Positions 7,261-13,754 of a stretch of 20,717 nt of DNA are shown piece after piece. The translations under genes were made by a program, and so were the position numbers. The notes beneath the pieces were generated by a model, which did no database searches, was not told the origin of the DNA, and saw only the letters and a program-made list of their open reading frames with translations. Position 1 is the stretch's first letter. Each line of letters opens with the position of its first letter. This stretch comes from JBHHZM01 sp046758065 (lineage in GTDB: Bacteria > Pseudomonadota > Alphaproteobacteria > JAAXGF01), in contig JBHHZM010000053.1 in the NCBI GenBank assembly GCA_046758065.1, positions 1-20,717 on the forward strand, written 5' to 3'.

Positions 7261-8499
7261 CTAGCCGACGACCTCGGGTAGCGTTGTCGCCGGCGGCGTG
7301 TTGCGGCTGCGGCCGGCGCGGACGATCCCGTCGATAATCACCATGCCGACGCCCGGCAGGTCGCCTAGCTCGATGCTTTCGAGGACGGTGCGCCCCGCGC
7401 TGTGCTGCGCCCGGTCGAGGAGCACGAAGTCGGCCGCCCGGCCGGCTTCGATCAGACCGGCGTCGAGTCCGCGTATTTTCGCCGTATTGCCGGTGGCGAG
7501 ACAGATCGCGTGTTCGGCGGGAAGCTCGCCCAGGCTAGAGAGCATCGCGATCATGCGCAGGATGCCGAGCGGCTGAACCCCCGATCCGGCCGGCGAATCG
7601 GTGCCCAGGATGACGCGTCCGATCTGTCCGATGTCGCCGGCGACGCGCAGCGCATAAAGCGCCGCGCGCTCGTTGCCGTTGTGCACGAGCTCGATCGCCC
7701 GGTCGGTGTCGGCGCAGAGATCGCGGATTTGATCGAGCGGCAGCGCGGTATGGCCGCCGTTGATGTGACCGATGACGTCGGCGTCGGCCTCCATCACCAC
7801 GTCGCGGTCGATCAGCCCCGAGCCGGGGATCGACGGCCCGCCGGTGTGGATCGTCGACTGGATGCCGTACTTGCGCGCCCAGGCGACCATGCGCTTGGCC
7901 TCGTCGCCCTGCTTGACGCCGCCCAGACCGACCTCGCCGAGGAGACGCACGCCGGCCTCGGCGAGATCCTTGAAGTCCTCCTCGACCATGCCCTTTTCGA
8001 GCACCGGCGCGCCGGCGTGCACCTTGACCCCGCCGGGACGGAAGTTCGAGAACGCCCGCTGGGCGGTGATCGCCAGCGCCTTGAGTCCGACGATGTCCCT
8101 GGGCCGACCCGGCAAATGCACCTCGCCGGCCGAGACCATGGTGGTGACGCCGCCGTTGAGAAAACTGTCGATCCAGTTGATCTGCGTCTGGCGCGGTGTC
8201 CAGTCGCCGAACACCGGATGGACGTGACTGTCGATCAGGCCGGGGGCGAGCGCCGTTCCCCTGGCGTCGATCACCGTGTCGGCGCGCGTCGTATCGACGT
8301 CCTTTTTACGTCCGACCGCGGCGATGCGCCCGCCGACGGCGACCACGGTGTCGGCGTCGAGAATGGGATTGTCGATGTCGCCCGAAAGCAGAAGTCCGAT
8401 GTTGCGGATGACGAGCTTCTCGCCTTTCGGTTTCGTCTTCGCGCCCGATTTGGGTTTCGGCCTGGGTTTAGCCTTGGGTTTCGCCTTCGCTGCCGCCAC
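7261..8499 (-). CDS. Enamidase-like metal-dependent amidohydrolase
   Basis: The 412-residue protein belongs to the amidohydrolase superfamily. Likely metal ligands are H92 and H94 in GLIDSHVHP, E189 in LLGEVGLGG, H218 in STIHTGG, H245 in IGHINGGH and D301 in LGTDSPAG. A Glu where many relatives have a carboxylated Lys recalls enamidase (6-oxo-tetrahydronicotinate hydrolase of nicotinate degradation), and the overall motifs fit that group best. The probable reaction is hydrolysis of a cyclic amide or enamide; substrate is unproven. Residues 2-27 are an unusual Lys/Pro/Ala-rich extension without signal peptide character. The GTG at 8499 is preceded by GGGAAGGA; the frame extends upstream to 8589, but that part looks non-coding. 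It follows the binding-protein gene by 108 bases on the same strand, so uptake and hydrolysis are probably linked. Confidence 0.82.
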   Translation of the reverse strand: MAAAKAKPKAKPRPKPKSGAKTKPKGEKLVIRNIGLLLSGDIDNPILDADTVVAVGGRIAAVGRKKDVDTTRADTVIDARGTALAPGLIDSHVHPVFGDWTPRQTQINWIDSFLNGGVTTMVSAGEVHLPGRPRDIVGLKALAITAQRAFSNFRPGGVKVHAGAPVLEKGMVEEDFKDLAEAGVRLLGEVGLGGVKQGDEAKRMVAWARKYGIQSTIHTGGPSIPGSGLIDRDVVMEADADVIGHINGGHTALPLDQIRDLCADTDRAIELVHNGNERAALYALRVAGDIGQIGRVILGTDSPAGSGVQPLGILRMIAMLSSLGELPAEHAICLATGNTAKIRGLDAGLIEAGRAADFVLLDRAQHSAGRTVLESIELGDLPGVGMVIIDGIVRAGRSRNTPPATTLPEVVG

Positions 8500-8560
8500 G
8501 GCGCGTCCTTCCCTGTTTGCGTTGCCGCCTCGCGTCCGGCGCCAATCCGACCGCCGCGCC

Positions 8561-8582
8561 GGGGCGGGCCGCAGCCCGCCCC
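8561..8582 (-). other. Strong GC hairpin between binding-protein and amidohydrolase genes
   Basis: GGGGCGGGC (8561-8569) and GCCCGCCCC (8574-8582) form a perfect 9-base all-GC stem with a 4-base loop. It starts 25 bases after the binding-protein stop on the minus strand. There is no T-run, so it is a poor intrinsic terminator. Such hairpins commonly protect the abundant binding-protein mRNA from 3' exonucleases and lower expression of the next gene; that role is inferred here. Confidence 0.6.
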
Positions 8583-8607
8583 GCTTCAACGGCCTGGCTG
8601 ACGCTTG

Positions 8608-9810
8608 CTACACCACGCAATGCGACACCGGGTCGATGCGGCCGAGCGGCTTGATCACCTTGAGCGAGCCGCCTTCGGTCCTGGCGATATACATGTTCAT
8701 CGCGATGTGATGGTCGCCCTGGGTGATACTCGCCCCGCCGGTGGGAATCCGGAAGTCGAGCCCCGCCATGCCGTCGACCGCCGCCTCGCGGTCGATGCGG
8801 CCGACCCGCTCGAGCCCGCGCTTGAGCGCGAACAGCGAGTTGTAGTGGGTCATGACGTAGTGCGAAACGCCGGTGTCGGCGCCGTGCATCTTGCGCACGC
8901 GGGCGACGAAGTCGGCGACGCCGGGCTCGTCGCTCGACGCCACGAAGGGCACGCCGACGTACATGTTTTCGCCCTTGCCCTCGCCGAACGCCCCGAGATA
9001 GGTCTCGGAGAAGCCGAGGAAGGCGACCGTCAGCTTCTTCATCAAACCGAACTCCTCGGCCTGCTTGATGAAGGTGATGCCGTCGGCGCCGGGCAGCGCG
9101 AACAGAAGGATCTCGGCGCCCGAATCGGCCACCTTGCGGATGACCGAGGTGAAGTCCTTGACGCCGAACGGCGTGTATTCCTCGGCCAGCGTGGCGCCAC
9201 CGATCTGGCCGATCATGTCCTTCGCGGCCTTGAACATGTTGCGCGGCCAGACGTAGTTGGCGCCGAACATGTAGTAGCTGGTGCCGATGCCTTCGCCCTT
9301 GAGATAGGGGATGAGCGGCGCCGTGTCCTGGTTCGGCACGGTGTTGAAGAAGAACAGGTAGCGCCCGCACCCCTTGCCCTGGTCGTCGGCGCCTTCGTAG
9401 TTGGTGGCGTAAAGCAGCGGCGTCTTGAGCCGCATCATGTGGGGCACCATGGCGTTGCGGCCCGACGAGGTGATCGGCCCAGAGACGGCGATAACCTCGT
9501 CGCGCTGAATGAGCTTGCGCGCCTTTTCGGCCGCCGTCTTCGGGTCGGTCTTCATATCCTCGTAAATGAGCTCGAGCTTGTGGCCCATGACGCCGCCGGC
9601 GGCGTTGATCTCGGAAGCGGCGAGATCGAGGCCGATCCTGGCCTGCTCGCCGAACAGTTCGAGACCGCCCGAGAACGGCTGGGCGACGCCGACCTTGACC
9701 GTCCTGGTTTGGGCGATCGCCGGGAACGCAAGCCCGCCGAACCCCGCCACGGTCGCCGATGCCGCAACCGATCTGATGAACTTGCGACGGCTGAATCGAT
9801 TCGTTGTCAT
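8608..9810 (-). CDS. ABC transporter substrate-binding protein, urea/amide/branched-chain amino acid type
   Basis: The protein has 400 residues. It begins with a Tat-type signal: SRRKFIR (7-13), a hydrophobic stretch and a cleavage site after AIA (31-33). The mature part is a type I periplasmic binding fold (Peripla_BP_6): VKVGVAQPFSGGLELFGEQA, then AASEINAAGGVMGHKLELIY, the IAVSGPITSSGRN ligand loop, and ANYVWPR (about 210). The last motif resembles the urea/short-chain amide branch (UrtA/AmiC/FmdD) rather than classical LivJ. It should deliver substrate to the permeases encoded divergently. The start is ATG 9810 with AAGGGAGG in front; the stop is TAG at 8608. The amidohydrolase gene follows. 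Tat export suggests folding or a bound cofactor before export. Confidence 0.9.
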   Translation of the reverse strand: MTTNRFSRRKFIRSVAASATVAGFGGLAFPAIAQTRTVKVGVAQPFSGGLELFGEQARIGLDLAASEINAAGGVMGHKLELIYEDMKTDPKTAAEKARKLIQRDEVIAVSGPITSSGRNAMVPHMMRLKTPLLYATNYEGADDQGKGCGRYLFFFNTVPNQDTAPLIPYLKGEGIGTSYYMFGANYVWPRNMFKAAKDMIGQIGGATLAEEYTPFGVKDFTSVIRKVADSGAEILLFALPGADGITFIKQAEEFGLMKKLTVAFLGFSETYLGAFGEGKGENMYVGVPFVASSDEPGVADFVARVRKMHGADTGVSHYVMTHYNSLFALKRGLERVGRIDREAAVDGMAGLDFRIPTGGASITQGDHHIAMNMYIARTEGGSLKVIKPLGRIDPVSHCVV

Positions 9811-9862
9811 TGGTGAAACCTCCCTTTGTTGTCCGCTTTCGTGCCCCGCCCCCATGGGCGAA

Positions 9863-9881
9863 GATCGCGCATCACGCGATC
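9863..9881. promoter_or_regulatory. Inverted repeat, candidate operator near the binding-protein start
   Basis: GATCGCG (9863-9869) and CGCGATC (9875-9881) form a perfect 7-base inverted repeat with 5-base spacer, centred about 62 bases upstream of the binding-protein ATG. The symmetry and position suit a dimeric regulator, but no regulator gene for this locus is in the window. Short GC palindromes can arise by chance in GC-rich DNA. Confidence 0.4.
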
Positions 9882-9928
9882 GGCGGAACTTTCCCCCGAA
9901 GCGTCGATGTCATAGGCGTGTAATCCAT

Positions 9929-9957
9929 ATTGCCCAAAGGCTTGTTTCCAAGGCAAT
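9929..9957. promoter_or_regulatory. Inverted repeat ATTGCC-N17-GGCAAT in divergent control region
   Basis: ATTGCC (9929-9934) and GGCAAT (9952-9957) flank a 17-base spacer in the AT-richer middle of the region between the divergent transport operons. An operator role is suggested by its location, roughly 90-118 bases upstream of the ATPase start at 10047. The sequence symmetry is observed; the function is inferred. Confidence 0.35.
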
Positions 9958-10046
9958 CTGTTTTGTACGAAGGACTTTGCAGCGAAGAGCCCGCAATCCA
10001 GGAAAAGAAGCGGCGGCCGGCCAAGCTGGTACGTCGGAACGCCGTC

Positions 10047-10775
10047 ATGGGGATACTCGAACTCGACAGCCTGAGTAAGGATTTCGGCGGTATCGTCGCG
10101 GTCGACGGCTTCACGTTCGGGCTCGAGCGCGGCGAACTGCACGCCCTTGTCGGCCCCAACGGCTGCGGCAAGTCGACGCTGTTCAATCTGATCACCGGCG
10201 CCTTTCCGCCCAGCGGGGGCCGCGTCGTCTTCGCCGGCCGCGACATCACCGGACTTCCGCCCTACGAGATCAGCCGGCTCGGCATCGGCCGCAAGTTTCA
10301 GGTGCCCGCGGTGTTCGACGAACTGACAGTGGCCGAAAACCTCGCCGTGCCACGCTGGGCCGGCGGCAGGCTTTCGCTATGGTCGGCGGCGGTGACGGCG
10401 GGACCCGACGACGTGCTCGGGCGCGTCGGCCTCGGCCGGCGGCGCGACACGCGCGCCGGAGAACTCGCGCATGGCGAACGGCAATGGCTCGAAATCGGCA
10501 TGCTGCTGGCGAGCCGGGCGCAACTCCTGCTGCTCGACGAGCCCACCGCCGGCATGACCGTCGCCGAGACCACAGAAACCGCGCGCCTCATCCGCGGGAT
10601 CGCGATGGGCGGCGATGTCACGATCCTGGTCATCGAGCATGATATCGGCTTCATCCAGCGCCTCGACTGCCCGGTCACGGTGATGGCCAAGGGCCGCGCG
10701 CTACGTTCCGGAAGCTACGCCGACATCCGCGCCGACGCGGACGTGCGCGAGCTCTACTTCGGCCGCGAGCGCTGA
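10047..10775 (+). CDS. ABC transporter ATP-binding protein, UrtD/LivG-like
   Basis: This 242-residue ATPase has Walker A GPNGCGKST (36-44), Q-loop Q85, a signature reading LAHGE (140-144), Walker B LLLLDEP (160-166) with catalytic E165, and H-loop H198. The signature region LAHGERQWLEIGMLL and the AGMT following Walker B are typical of UrtD-type ATPases for urea and short amides, rather than the LSxGQ of ordinary LivG. With the next gene it should form the ATPase heterodimer driving uptake through the two permeases. The selected start is ATG 10047, directly before the family's N-terminal strand. The ribosome binding site is weak, and the frame is open upstream to an ATG at 9930 with no family similarity. 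The stop abuts the next ATG. Confidence 0.92.
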   Translation: MGILELDSLSKDFGGIVAVDGFTFGLERGELHALVGPNGCGKSTLFNLITGAFPPSGGRVVFAGRDITGLPPYEISRLGIGRKFQVPAVFDELTVAENLAVPRWAGGRLSLWSAAVTAGPDDVLGRVGLGRRRDTRAGELAHGERQWLEIGMLLASRAQLLLLDEPTAGMTVAETTETARLIRGIAMGGDVTILVIEHDIGFIQRLDCPVTVMAKGRALRSGSYADIRADADVRELYFGRER

Positions 10776-11477
10776 ATGCTGACGGTCAGCGAACTCCATG
10801 CCGGCTACGGCGAGAGCGAGGTGCTGCACGGCGTCGACCTCGACGTGCCGGCGGGCGGCATCAGGGCGCTCATGGGACGCAACGGCATGGGCAAGACGAC
10901 GCTGCTGCGCACGCTGATGGGGCTCCTACCCGCGCGCCGCGGCGCGGTCCGCTTCAAAGACGCCGACATCACCCGGCTGGCCACCCACGAGATCGCCCGT
11001 CTCGGGCTTGCCTACGTGCCCCAGGGGCGCGAGGTCTTCGCCGGCTTCACCGTGGCGGAGAACCTGCGTCTCAGCCTGCTCGGCCATCGCCGCGGGCCGC
11101 GAGCGGTGCCGGACGAGATCTTCGACTGGTTTCCCATCCTCGCCGAGCGCCGCGACCAGATGGCGGATACGCTCTCGGGCGGTCAGCAGCAGATGCTCGC
11201 CATCGGCCGGGCGCTCGCGACCGCACCCGAGATGCTGCTTCTCGACGAGCCGACCGAAGGGATTCAGCCGTCGATCGTCCACGAGATCGGCGTGACTCTC
11301 GGCCGCATCGCCGCCGACACCGGCCTGACCGTGCTGGTCGTCGAGCAGAACATCGATCTGGTGCTGACGGTCGCGCGCGACATCGCCTTCATGGACAACG
11401 GCGTTATCGTCGAGGTGGCAAGCGCCGCGGCCATGACGCGCGACGATCCCGTGATCGCCCGCCATCTGTCGCTTTAG
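10776..11477 (+). CDS. ABC transporter ATP-binding protein, UrtE/LivF-like
   Basis: This 233-residue ATPase has Walker A GRNGMGKT (34-41), signature LSGGQ (133-137), Walker B LLLDEP (154-159) and Gln (Q191, VVEQN) where most ABC proteins have the switch His, as is usual in LivF/UrtE. The stretch DEPTEGIQPSIV after Walker B is a feature I associate with UrtE of urea transporters. The ATG follows the previous TGA with no intervening base, so translation is coupled and the two ATPases are made in step. Sequence motifs place it in the urea/amide branch together with the preceding gene; the actual substrate may differ. Confidence 0.93.
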   Translation: MLTVSELHAGYGESEVLHGVDLDVPAGGIRALMGRNGMGKTTLLRTLMGLLPARRGAVRFKDADITRLATHEIARLGLAYVPQGREVFAGFTVAENLRLSLLGHRRGPRAVPDEIFDWFPILAERRDQMADTLSGGQQQMLAIGRALATAPEMLLLDEPTEGIQPSIVHEIGVTLGRIAADTGLTVLVVEQNIDLVLTVARDIAFMDNGVIVEVASAAAMTRDDPVIARHLSL

Positions 11478-11486
11478 GGAAGGGCC

Positions 11487-12347
11487 ATGGCCGACGTCGC
11501 CGCAATCCTGCTCAACACCGTGTCGTACACGCTGGTGCTGATCCTGGTCGCGCTCGGACTCGTCATCGTCTTCGGCATGATGCGGGTGATCAACATGGCG
11601 CACGGCGAACTGTTCATGCTCGGCGCCTACACGGTCGTCGCGGCGCAAGGGGCGGGGCTGCCGTTCTGGCTCGCGGTTATCGCCGCCCCGCTCGTCGTCG
11701 GCATCATGGGGCTGGCGATCGAGCTGCTGCTGGTGCGCCACATCTACCAACGCACCCTCGACACCATCCTCGCGACCTGGGGGCTGTCGATCGTGCTCAA
11801 GGAAGTGGTTGTGCTCGCCTTCGGCCCGGCGTCGTACAGCGTGGCGGCGCCGGTGCAGGCGATGGTCACGCTGGGTGCTTTCAGCTATCCGGTCTACCGG
11901 CTGCTCTTGATGGCCATCGCCGTCGCCATCATCGGAGGTACGTTCTGGATCTTTCTGCGCACCGACTTCGGTCTCGCGGCGCGCGCCGTGATCGCGCGAC
12001 CCGACACCGCCGCCTGTCTCGGCATCGACACGCGCCGCATGTATCGCGCGAGCTTCGTGATCGGCACCGCGGTGGCGGGGCTCGCCGGCGCGCTGGTGGC
12101 GCCGCTCATCAGCGTCGATCCCGAGATGGGTCTCGGCTATCTGATCCCCGCCTTTCTGTCGATCCTGGTCGGCGGGGCGGGTCCGCTCGCCGGCGTGCTC
12201 GCGGGCGGCGGCGTGGTCGGCGGCACCAACAACCTGCTGACGATCTGGCTGTCGCCGGTGATCGCGCAGATCGCCGTGTTCGCGCTCGCCATCCTGGTGA
12301 TCCGTGTCAGACCGCAGGGCATCCTCGGGGGCCGCGATGGCGCCTAA
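11487..12347 (+). CDS. ABC transporter permease, LivH/UrtB-like
   Basis: A 286-residue, strongly hydrophobic protein with about eight spans. LivH-family marks include VIVFGMMRVINMAHGELFMLGAY near the N-terminus, DTILATWGLSIVLKE, RAVIARPDTAACLGIDTRRMY (the cytoplasmic coupling loop to the ATPases) and SILVGGAGPLAGVLAGG. It lacks the long N-terminal extension seen in many UrtB proteins, so its length is that of LivH. It should form the membrane channel with the next gene product. ATG 11487 follows GGGAAGGG, 9 bases after the previous stop. The end overlaps the next gene's start by 11 bases, indicating coupled translation. Confidence 0.92.
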   Translation: MADVAAILLNTVSYTLVLILVALGLVIVFGMMRVINMAHGELFMLGAYTVVAAQGAGLPFWLAVIAAPLVVGIMGLAIELLLVRHIYQRTLDTILATWGLSIVLKEVVVLAFGPASYSVAAPVQAMVTLGAFSYPVYRLLLMAIAVAIIGGTFWIFLRTDFGLAARAVIARPDTAACLGIDTRRMYRASFVIGTAVAGLAGALVAPLISVDPEMGLGYLIPAFLSILVGGAGPLAGVLAGGGVVGGTNNLLTIWLSPVIAQIAVFALAILVIRVRPQGILGGRDGA

Positions 12348-13329
12348 GGGGCTCGCCCTCATCGTCTTCCTGCTGCTCGCCGCCTTCCCGCCACTGGGCG
12401 GCGATTACTGGACCGATCAGGCGACGCGCTACGTGATCTTCGGGCTTTTCGCCATGTCGTTGTCGCTGGTCTGGGGCCGCGCCGGCATTCTCTGCTTCGG
12501 TCAGGCGATGTTCTTCGGCGGCGGCGGCTACGTTATGGCGGCGCTGACCATGGGGCTCGCGGGTCCGGCGCTCGCCTCGACCTGGGTCGGTCTCGTTTGC
12601 GCCGTCGCCGGCGCAGCGCTGTTCGCCGCGGCGCTGGGCTATTTCCTGTTCTGGGGACGCGGACTTTCCGGACCCTACCTCGCGATCGTCACGCTCGCCA
12701 TCGCGTTCATCCTCGAGCAGATCGTCAAGAGCTGGTATACGCTGGGTGCCGACAACGGCCTGTGGGGCGTGCCGCCCCTCGATCTCGGCGCGTTCGGCGC
12801 CTCTTTCGAGCTGCTGGAGCCGGCGCCGCGCTATTATGTCGTCCTCGCCGTCGCGGCCGCCGTTTACCTGGCGCTCGACCGGATGCTGCGCTCGCCCTTC
12901 GGCGTCGTGCTCACGGCGGTCAAGACCAACCCCGAGCGCGCCGCCTTCTTCGGCTACCGGGTCCTGTGGATCAAGCTCACCGTCTTCGTCGTCGGCGCGG
13001 CGATCGCAGCGCTCGCGGGCGCGATGTTCGTCGCCATCGACGAGTTTGCCTCGCCGACGCTGATCGGCTTCGGACTGTCGACCGAAGTGTTGATCTGGGT
13101 CGCGCTCGGCGGCAAGGAAATGGTGCTTGCCGCCTTCCTTGGGGCCGTCGCCGTGCGCGTTATGGAGGCTTACTTCTCGGAATTCCTCGGCGAGTACTGG
13201 TTACTCTCGCTGGGCGTCGTCTTCATGGCCTCGGTCGTCCTGCTGCCGCGCGGCCTGATCGCGACGCCGATCGCCGCCTTCGCCGCGCGCTGGCGTCACC
13301 GCCGGGTGCCCGCCGCCGGCGACGACTGA
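12337..13329 (+). CDS. ABC transporter permease, LivM/UrtC-like
   Basis: A 330-residue membrane protein with roughly nine to ten spans. Family marks are YVIFGLFAMSLSLVWGRAGI, LCFGQAMFFGGGGYVMA, GPYLAIVTLAIAFILEQI and the coupling-loop region GVVLTAVKTNPERAAFFGY. GLSTEVLIWVALGGK follows, near the C-terminus. It pairs with the LivH-like permease. The chosen start is ATG 12337, which overlaps the previous gene by 11 bases; a GTG at 12304 would add 11 polar residues and is less likely. The C-terminal tail is basic (RWRHRRVP). It closes the plus-strand transport operon and converges with the terminator of the small minus-strand gene. Confidence 0.92.
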   Translation: MAPKGLALIVFLLLAAFPPLGGDYWTDQATRYVIFGLFAMSLSLVWGRAGILCFGQAMFFGGGGYVMAALTMGLAGPALASTWVGLVCAVAGAALFAAALGYFLFWGRGLSGPYLAIVTLAIAFILEQIVKSWYTLGADNGLWGVPPLDLGAFGASFELLEPAPRYYVVLAVAAAVYLALDRMLRSPFGVVLTAVKTNPERAAFFGYRVLWIKLTVFVVGAAIAALAGAMFVAIDEFASPTLIGFGLSTEVLIWVALGGKEMVLAAFLGAVAVRVMEAYFSEFLGEYWLLSLGVVFMASVVLLPRGLIATPIAAFAARWRHRRVPAAGDD

Positions 13330-13352
13330 AGGCGGGCGGTCGATCGCACACC

Positions 13353-13385
13353 AAGAAAAGCCCCGCGCCGGATGCGACGCGGGGC
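13353..13385 (-). terminator. Strong intrinsic terminator (minus strand), facing the transport operon
   Basis: GCCCCGCG (13360-13367) pairs perfectly with CGCGGGGC (13378-13385) around a 10-base loop. On the minus strand it is followed by TTTTCTT (13359-13353), the pattern of a factor-independent terminator. It stops minus-strand transcripts coming from the 43-codon gene. The stem could also slow plus-strand transcripts leaving the transport operon, though that side has no T-run. Confidence 0.8.
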
Positions 13386-13414
13386 GGCAGTACGTGAGAT
13401 TGGGGGTTACTGAA

Positions 13415-13440
13415 AACCTATAGGTTGCGCCGTCAGGCGC
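13415..13440. repeat. Tandem small palindromes downstream of the 43-codon gene
   Basis: AACCTATAGGTT (13415-13426) is a perfect 12-base palindrome. It is immediately followed by GCGCC-GTCA-GGCGC (13427-13440), a perfect 5-base stem with a 4-base loop. Both lie between two hairpin terminators in the 3' untranslated part of the small gene. The AT-centred palindrome is conspicuous in this GC-rich DNA. Function unknown: transcript processing, a protein site or structured RNA are all possible. Confidence 0.5.
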
Positions 13441-13442
13441 GT

Positions 13443-13463
13443 AAAACAGCGGTGCGAGCACCG
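13443..13463 (-). terminator. First hairpin after the 43-codon gene, terminator-like (minus strand)
   Basis: CGGTG (13450-13454) and CACCG (13459-13463) form a 5-base stem with a 4-base loop, 5 bases after the stop of the small gene. On the minus strand TTTT (13446-13443) follows after a 3-base gap. It is a weak terminator on its own; the stronger one lies 65 bases further on. Confidence 0.5.
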
Positions 13464-13468
13464 TGACC

Positions 13469-13600
13469 TTAGAAGCGCGTCGCGCCTTTGACCAGCAACG
13501 CGATCGGGTTCAACGCGACCTCGAAGTTGCCGGGCTTTTCGGACTTGGACGCGGCGACGGAACGGGGGCTCTTGCGGGCGAAAAGCTTCTTCAACAGCAT
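13469..13600 (-). CDS. Small 43-residue protein of unknown function
   Basis: ATG at 13600 is preceded by TGGAGGG at ideal spacing, and the frame runs 43 codons to a TAA at 13469. The product starts MLLKKLFARKSPRSVAASKS and ends NPIALLVKGATRF: a basic, partly amphipathic N-terminal half and a hydrophobic stretch near the end. I do not recognise the family. Evidence that it is real: an excellent ribosome binding site, its own candidate promoter (13666-13694), isolation from the upstream operon by a terminator (13721-13741), and terminators directly behind it. Third positions are mostly G/C, as in neighbouring genes. It could be a membrane-associated small protein, a secreted or processed peptide, or an accessory factor of the adjacent surface-polysaccharide genes. 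There are no Cys residues. Confidence 0.65.
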   Translation of the reverse strand: MLLKKLFARKSPRSVAASKSEKPGNFEVALNPIALLVKGATRF

Positions 13601-13665
13601 GGCTCAACCCTCCATAACGATACCGCTGCGGCCTCGGGCACGACGCGGTGTGTTGCGCTGCAGCA

Positions 13666-13694
13666 AAGCTAGGGTCCGCCGGCCCGCCGCACAA
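13666..13694 (-). promoter_or_regulatory. Candidate promoter for the 43-codon gene
   Basis: On the minus strand TTGTGC (13694-13689) and TAGCTT (13671-13666) are separated by 17 bases, placing transcription start near 13659 and leaving a leader of about 60 bases. The match is moderate, but its place just downstream of the preceding operon's terminator supports it. Confidence 0.35.
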
Positions 13695-13720
13695 CCGCCA
13701 TTCACTCGCACCTGTCATGC

Positions 13721-13741
13721 AAAAGGGGCATGGCTCGCCCC
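13721..13741 (-). terminator. Intrinsic terminator after the metallophosphoesterase gene
   Basis: On the minus strand GGGGC (13741-13737), a 7-base loop and GCCCC (13729-13725) are followed by TTTT (13724-13721). It lies 13 bases after the TGA of the metallophosphoesterase gene, a fitting end for the surface-polysaccharide operon. Confidence 0.7.
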
Positions 13742-13754
13742 GTGCGGGCGACGC

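Noticed and set aside
10926..12362. Long minus-strand open frame opposite the transporter genes
   Set aside because: Low-complexity His/Asp/Arg/Gln composition, antisense to three well-supported ABC transporter genes.
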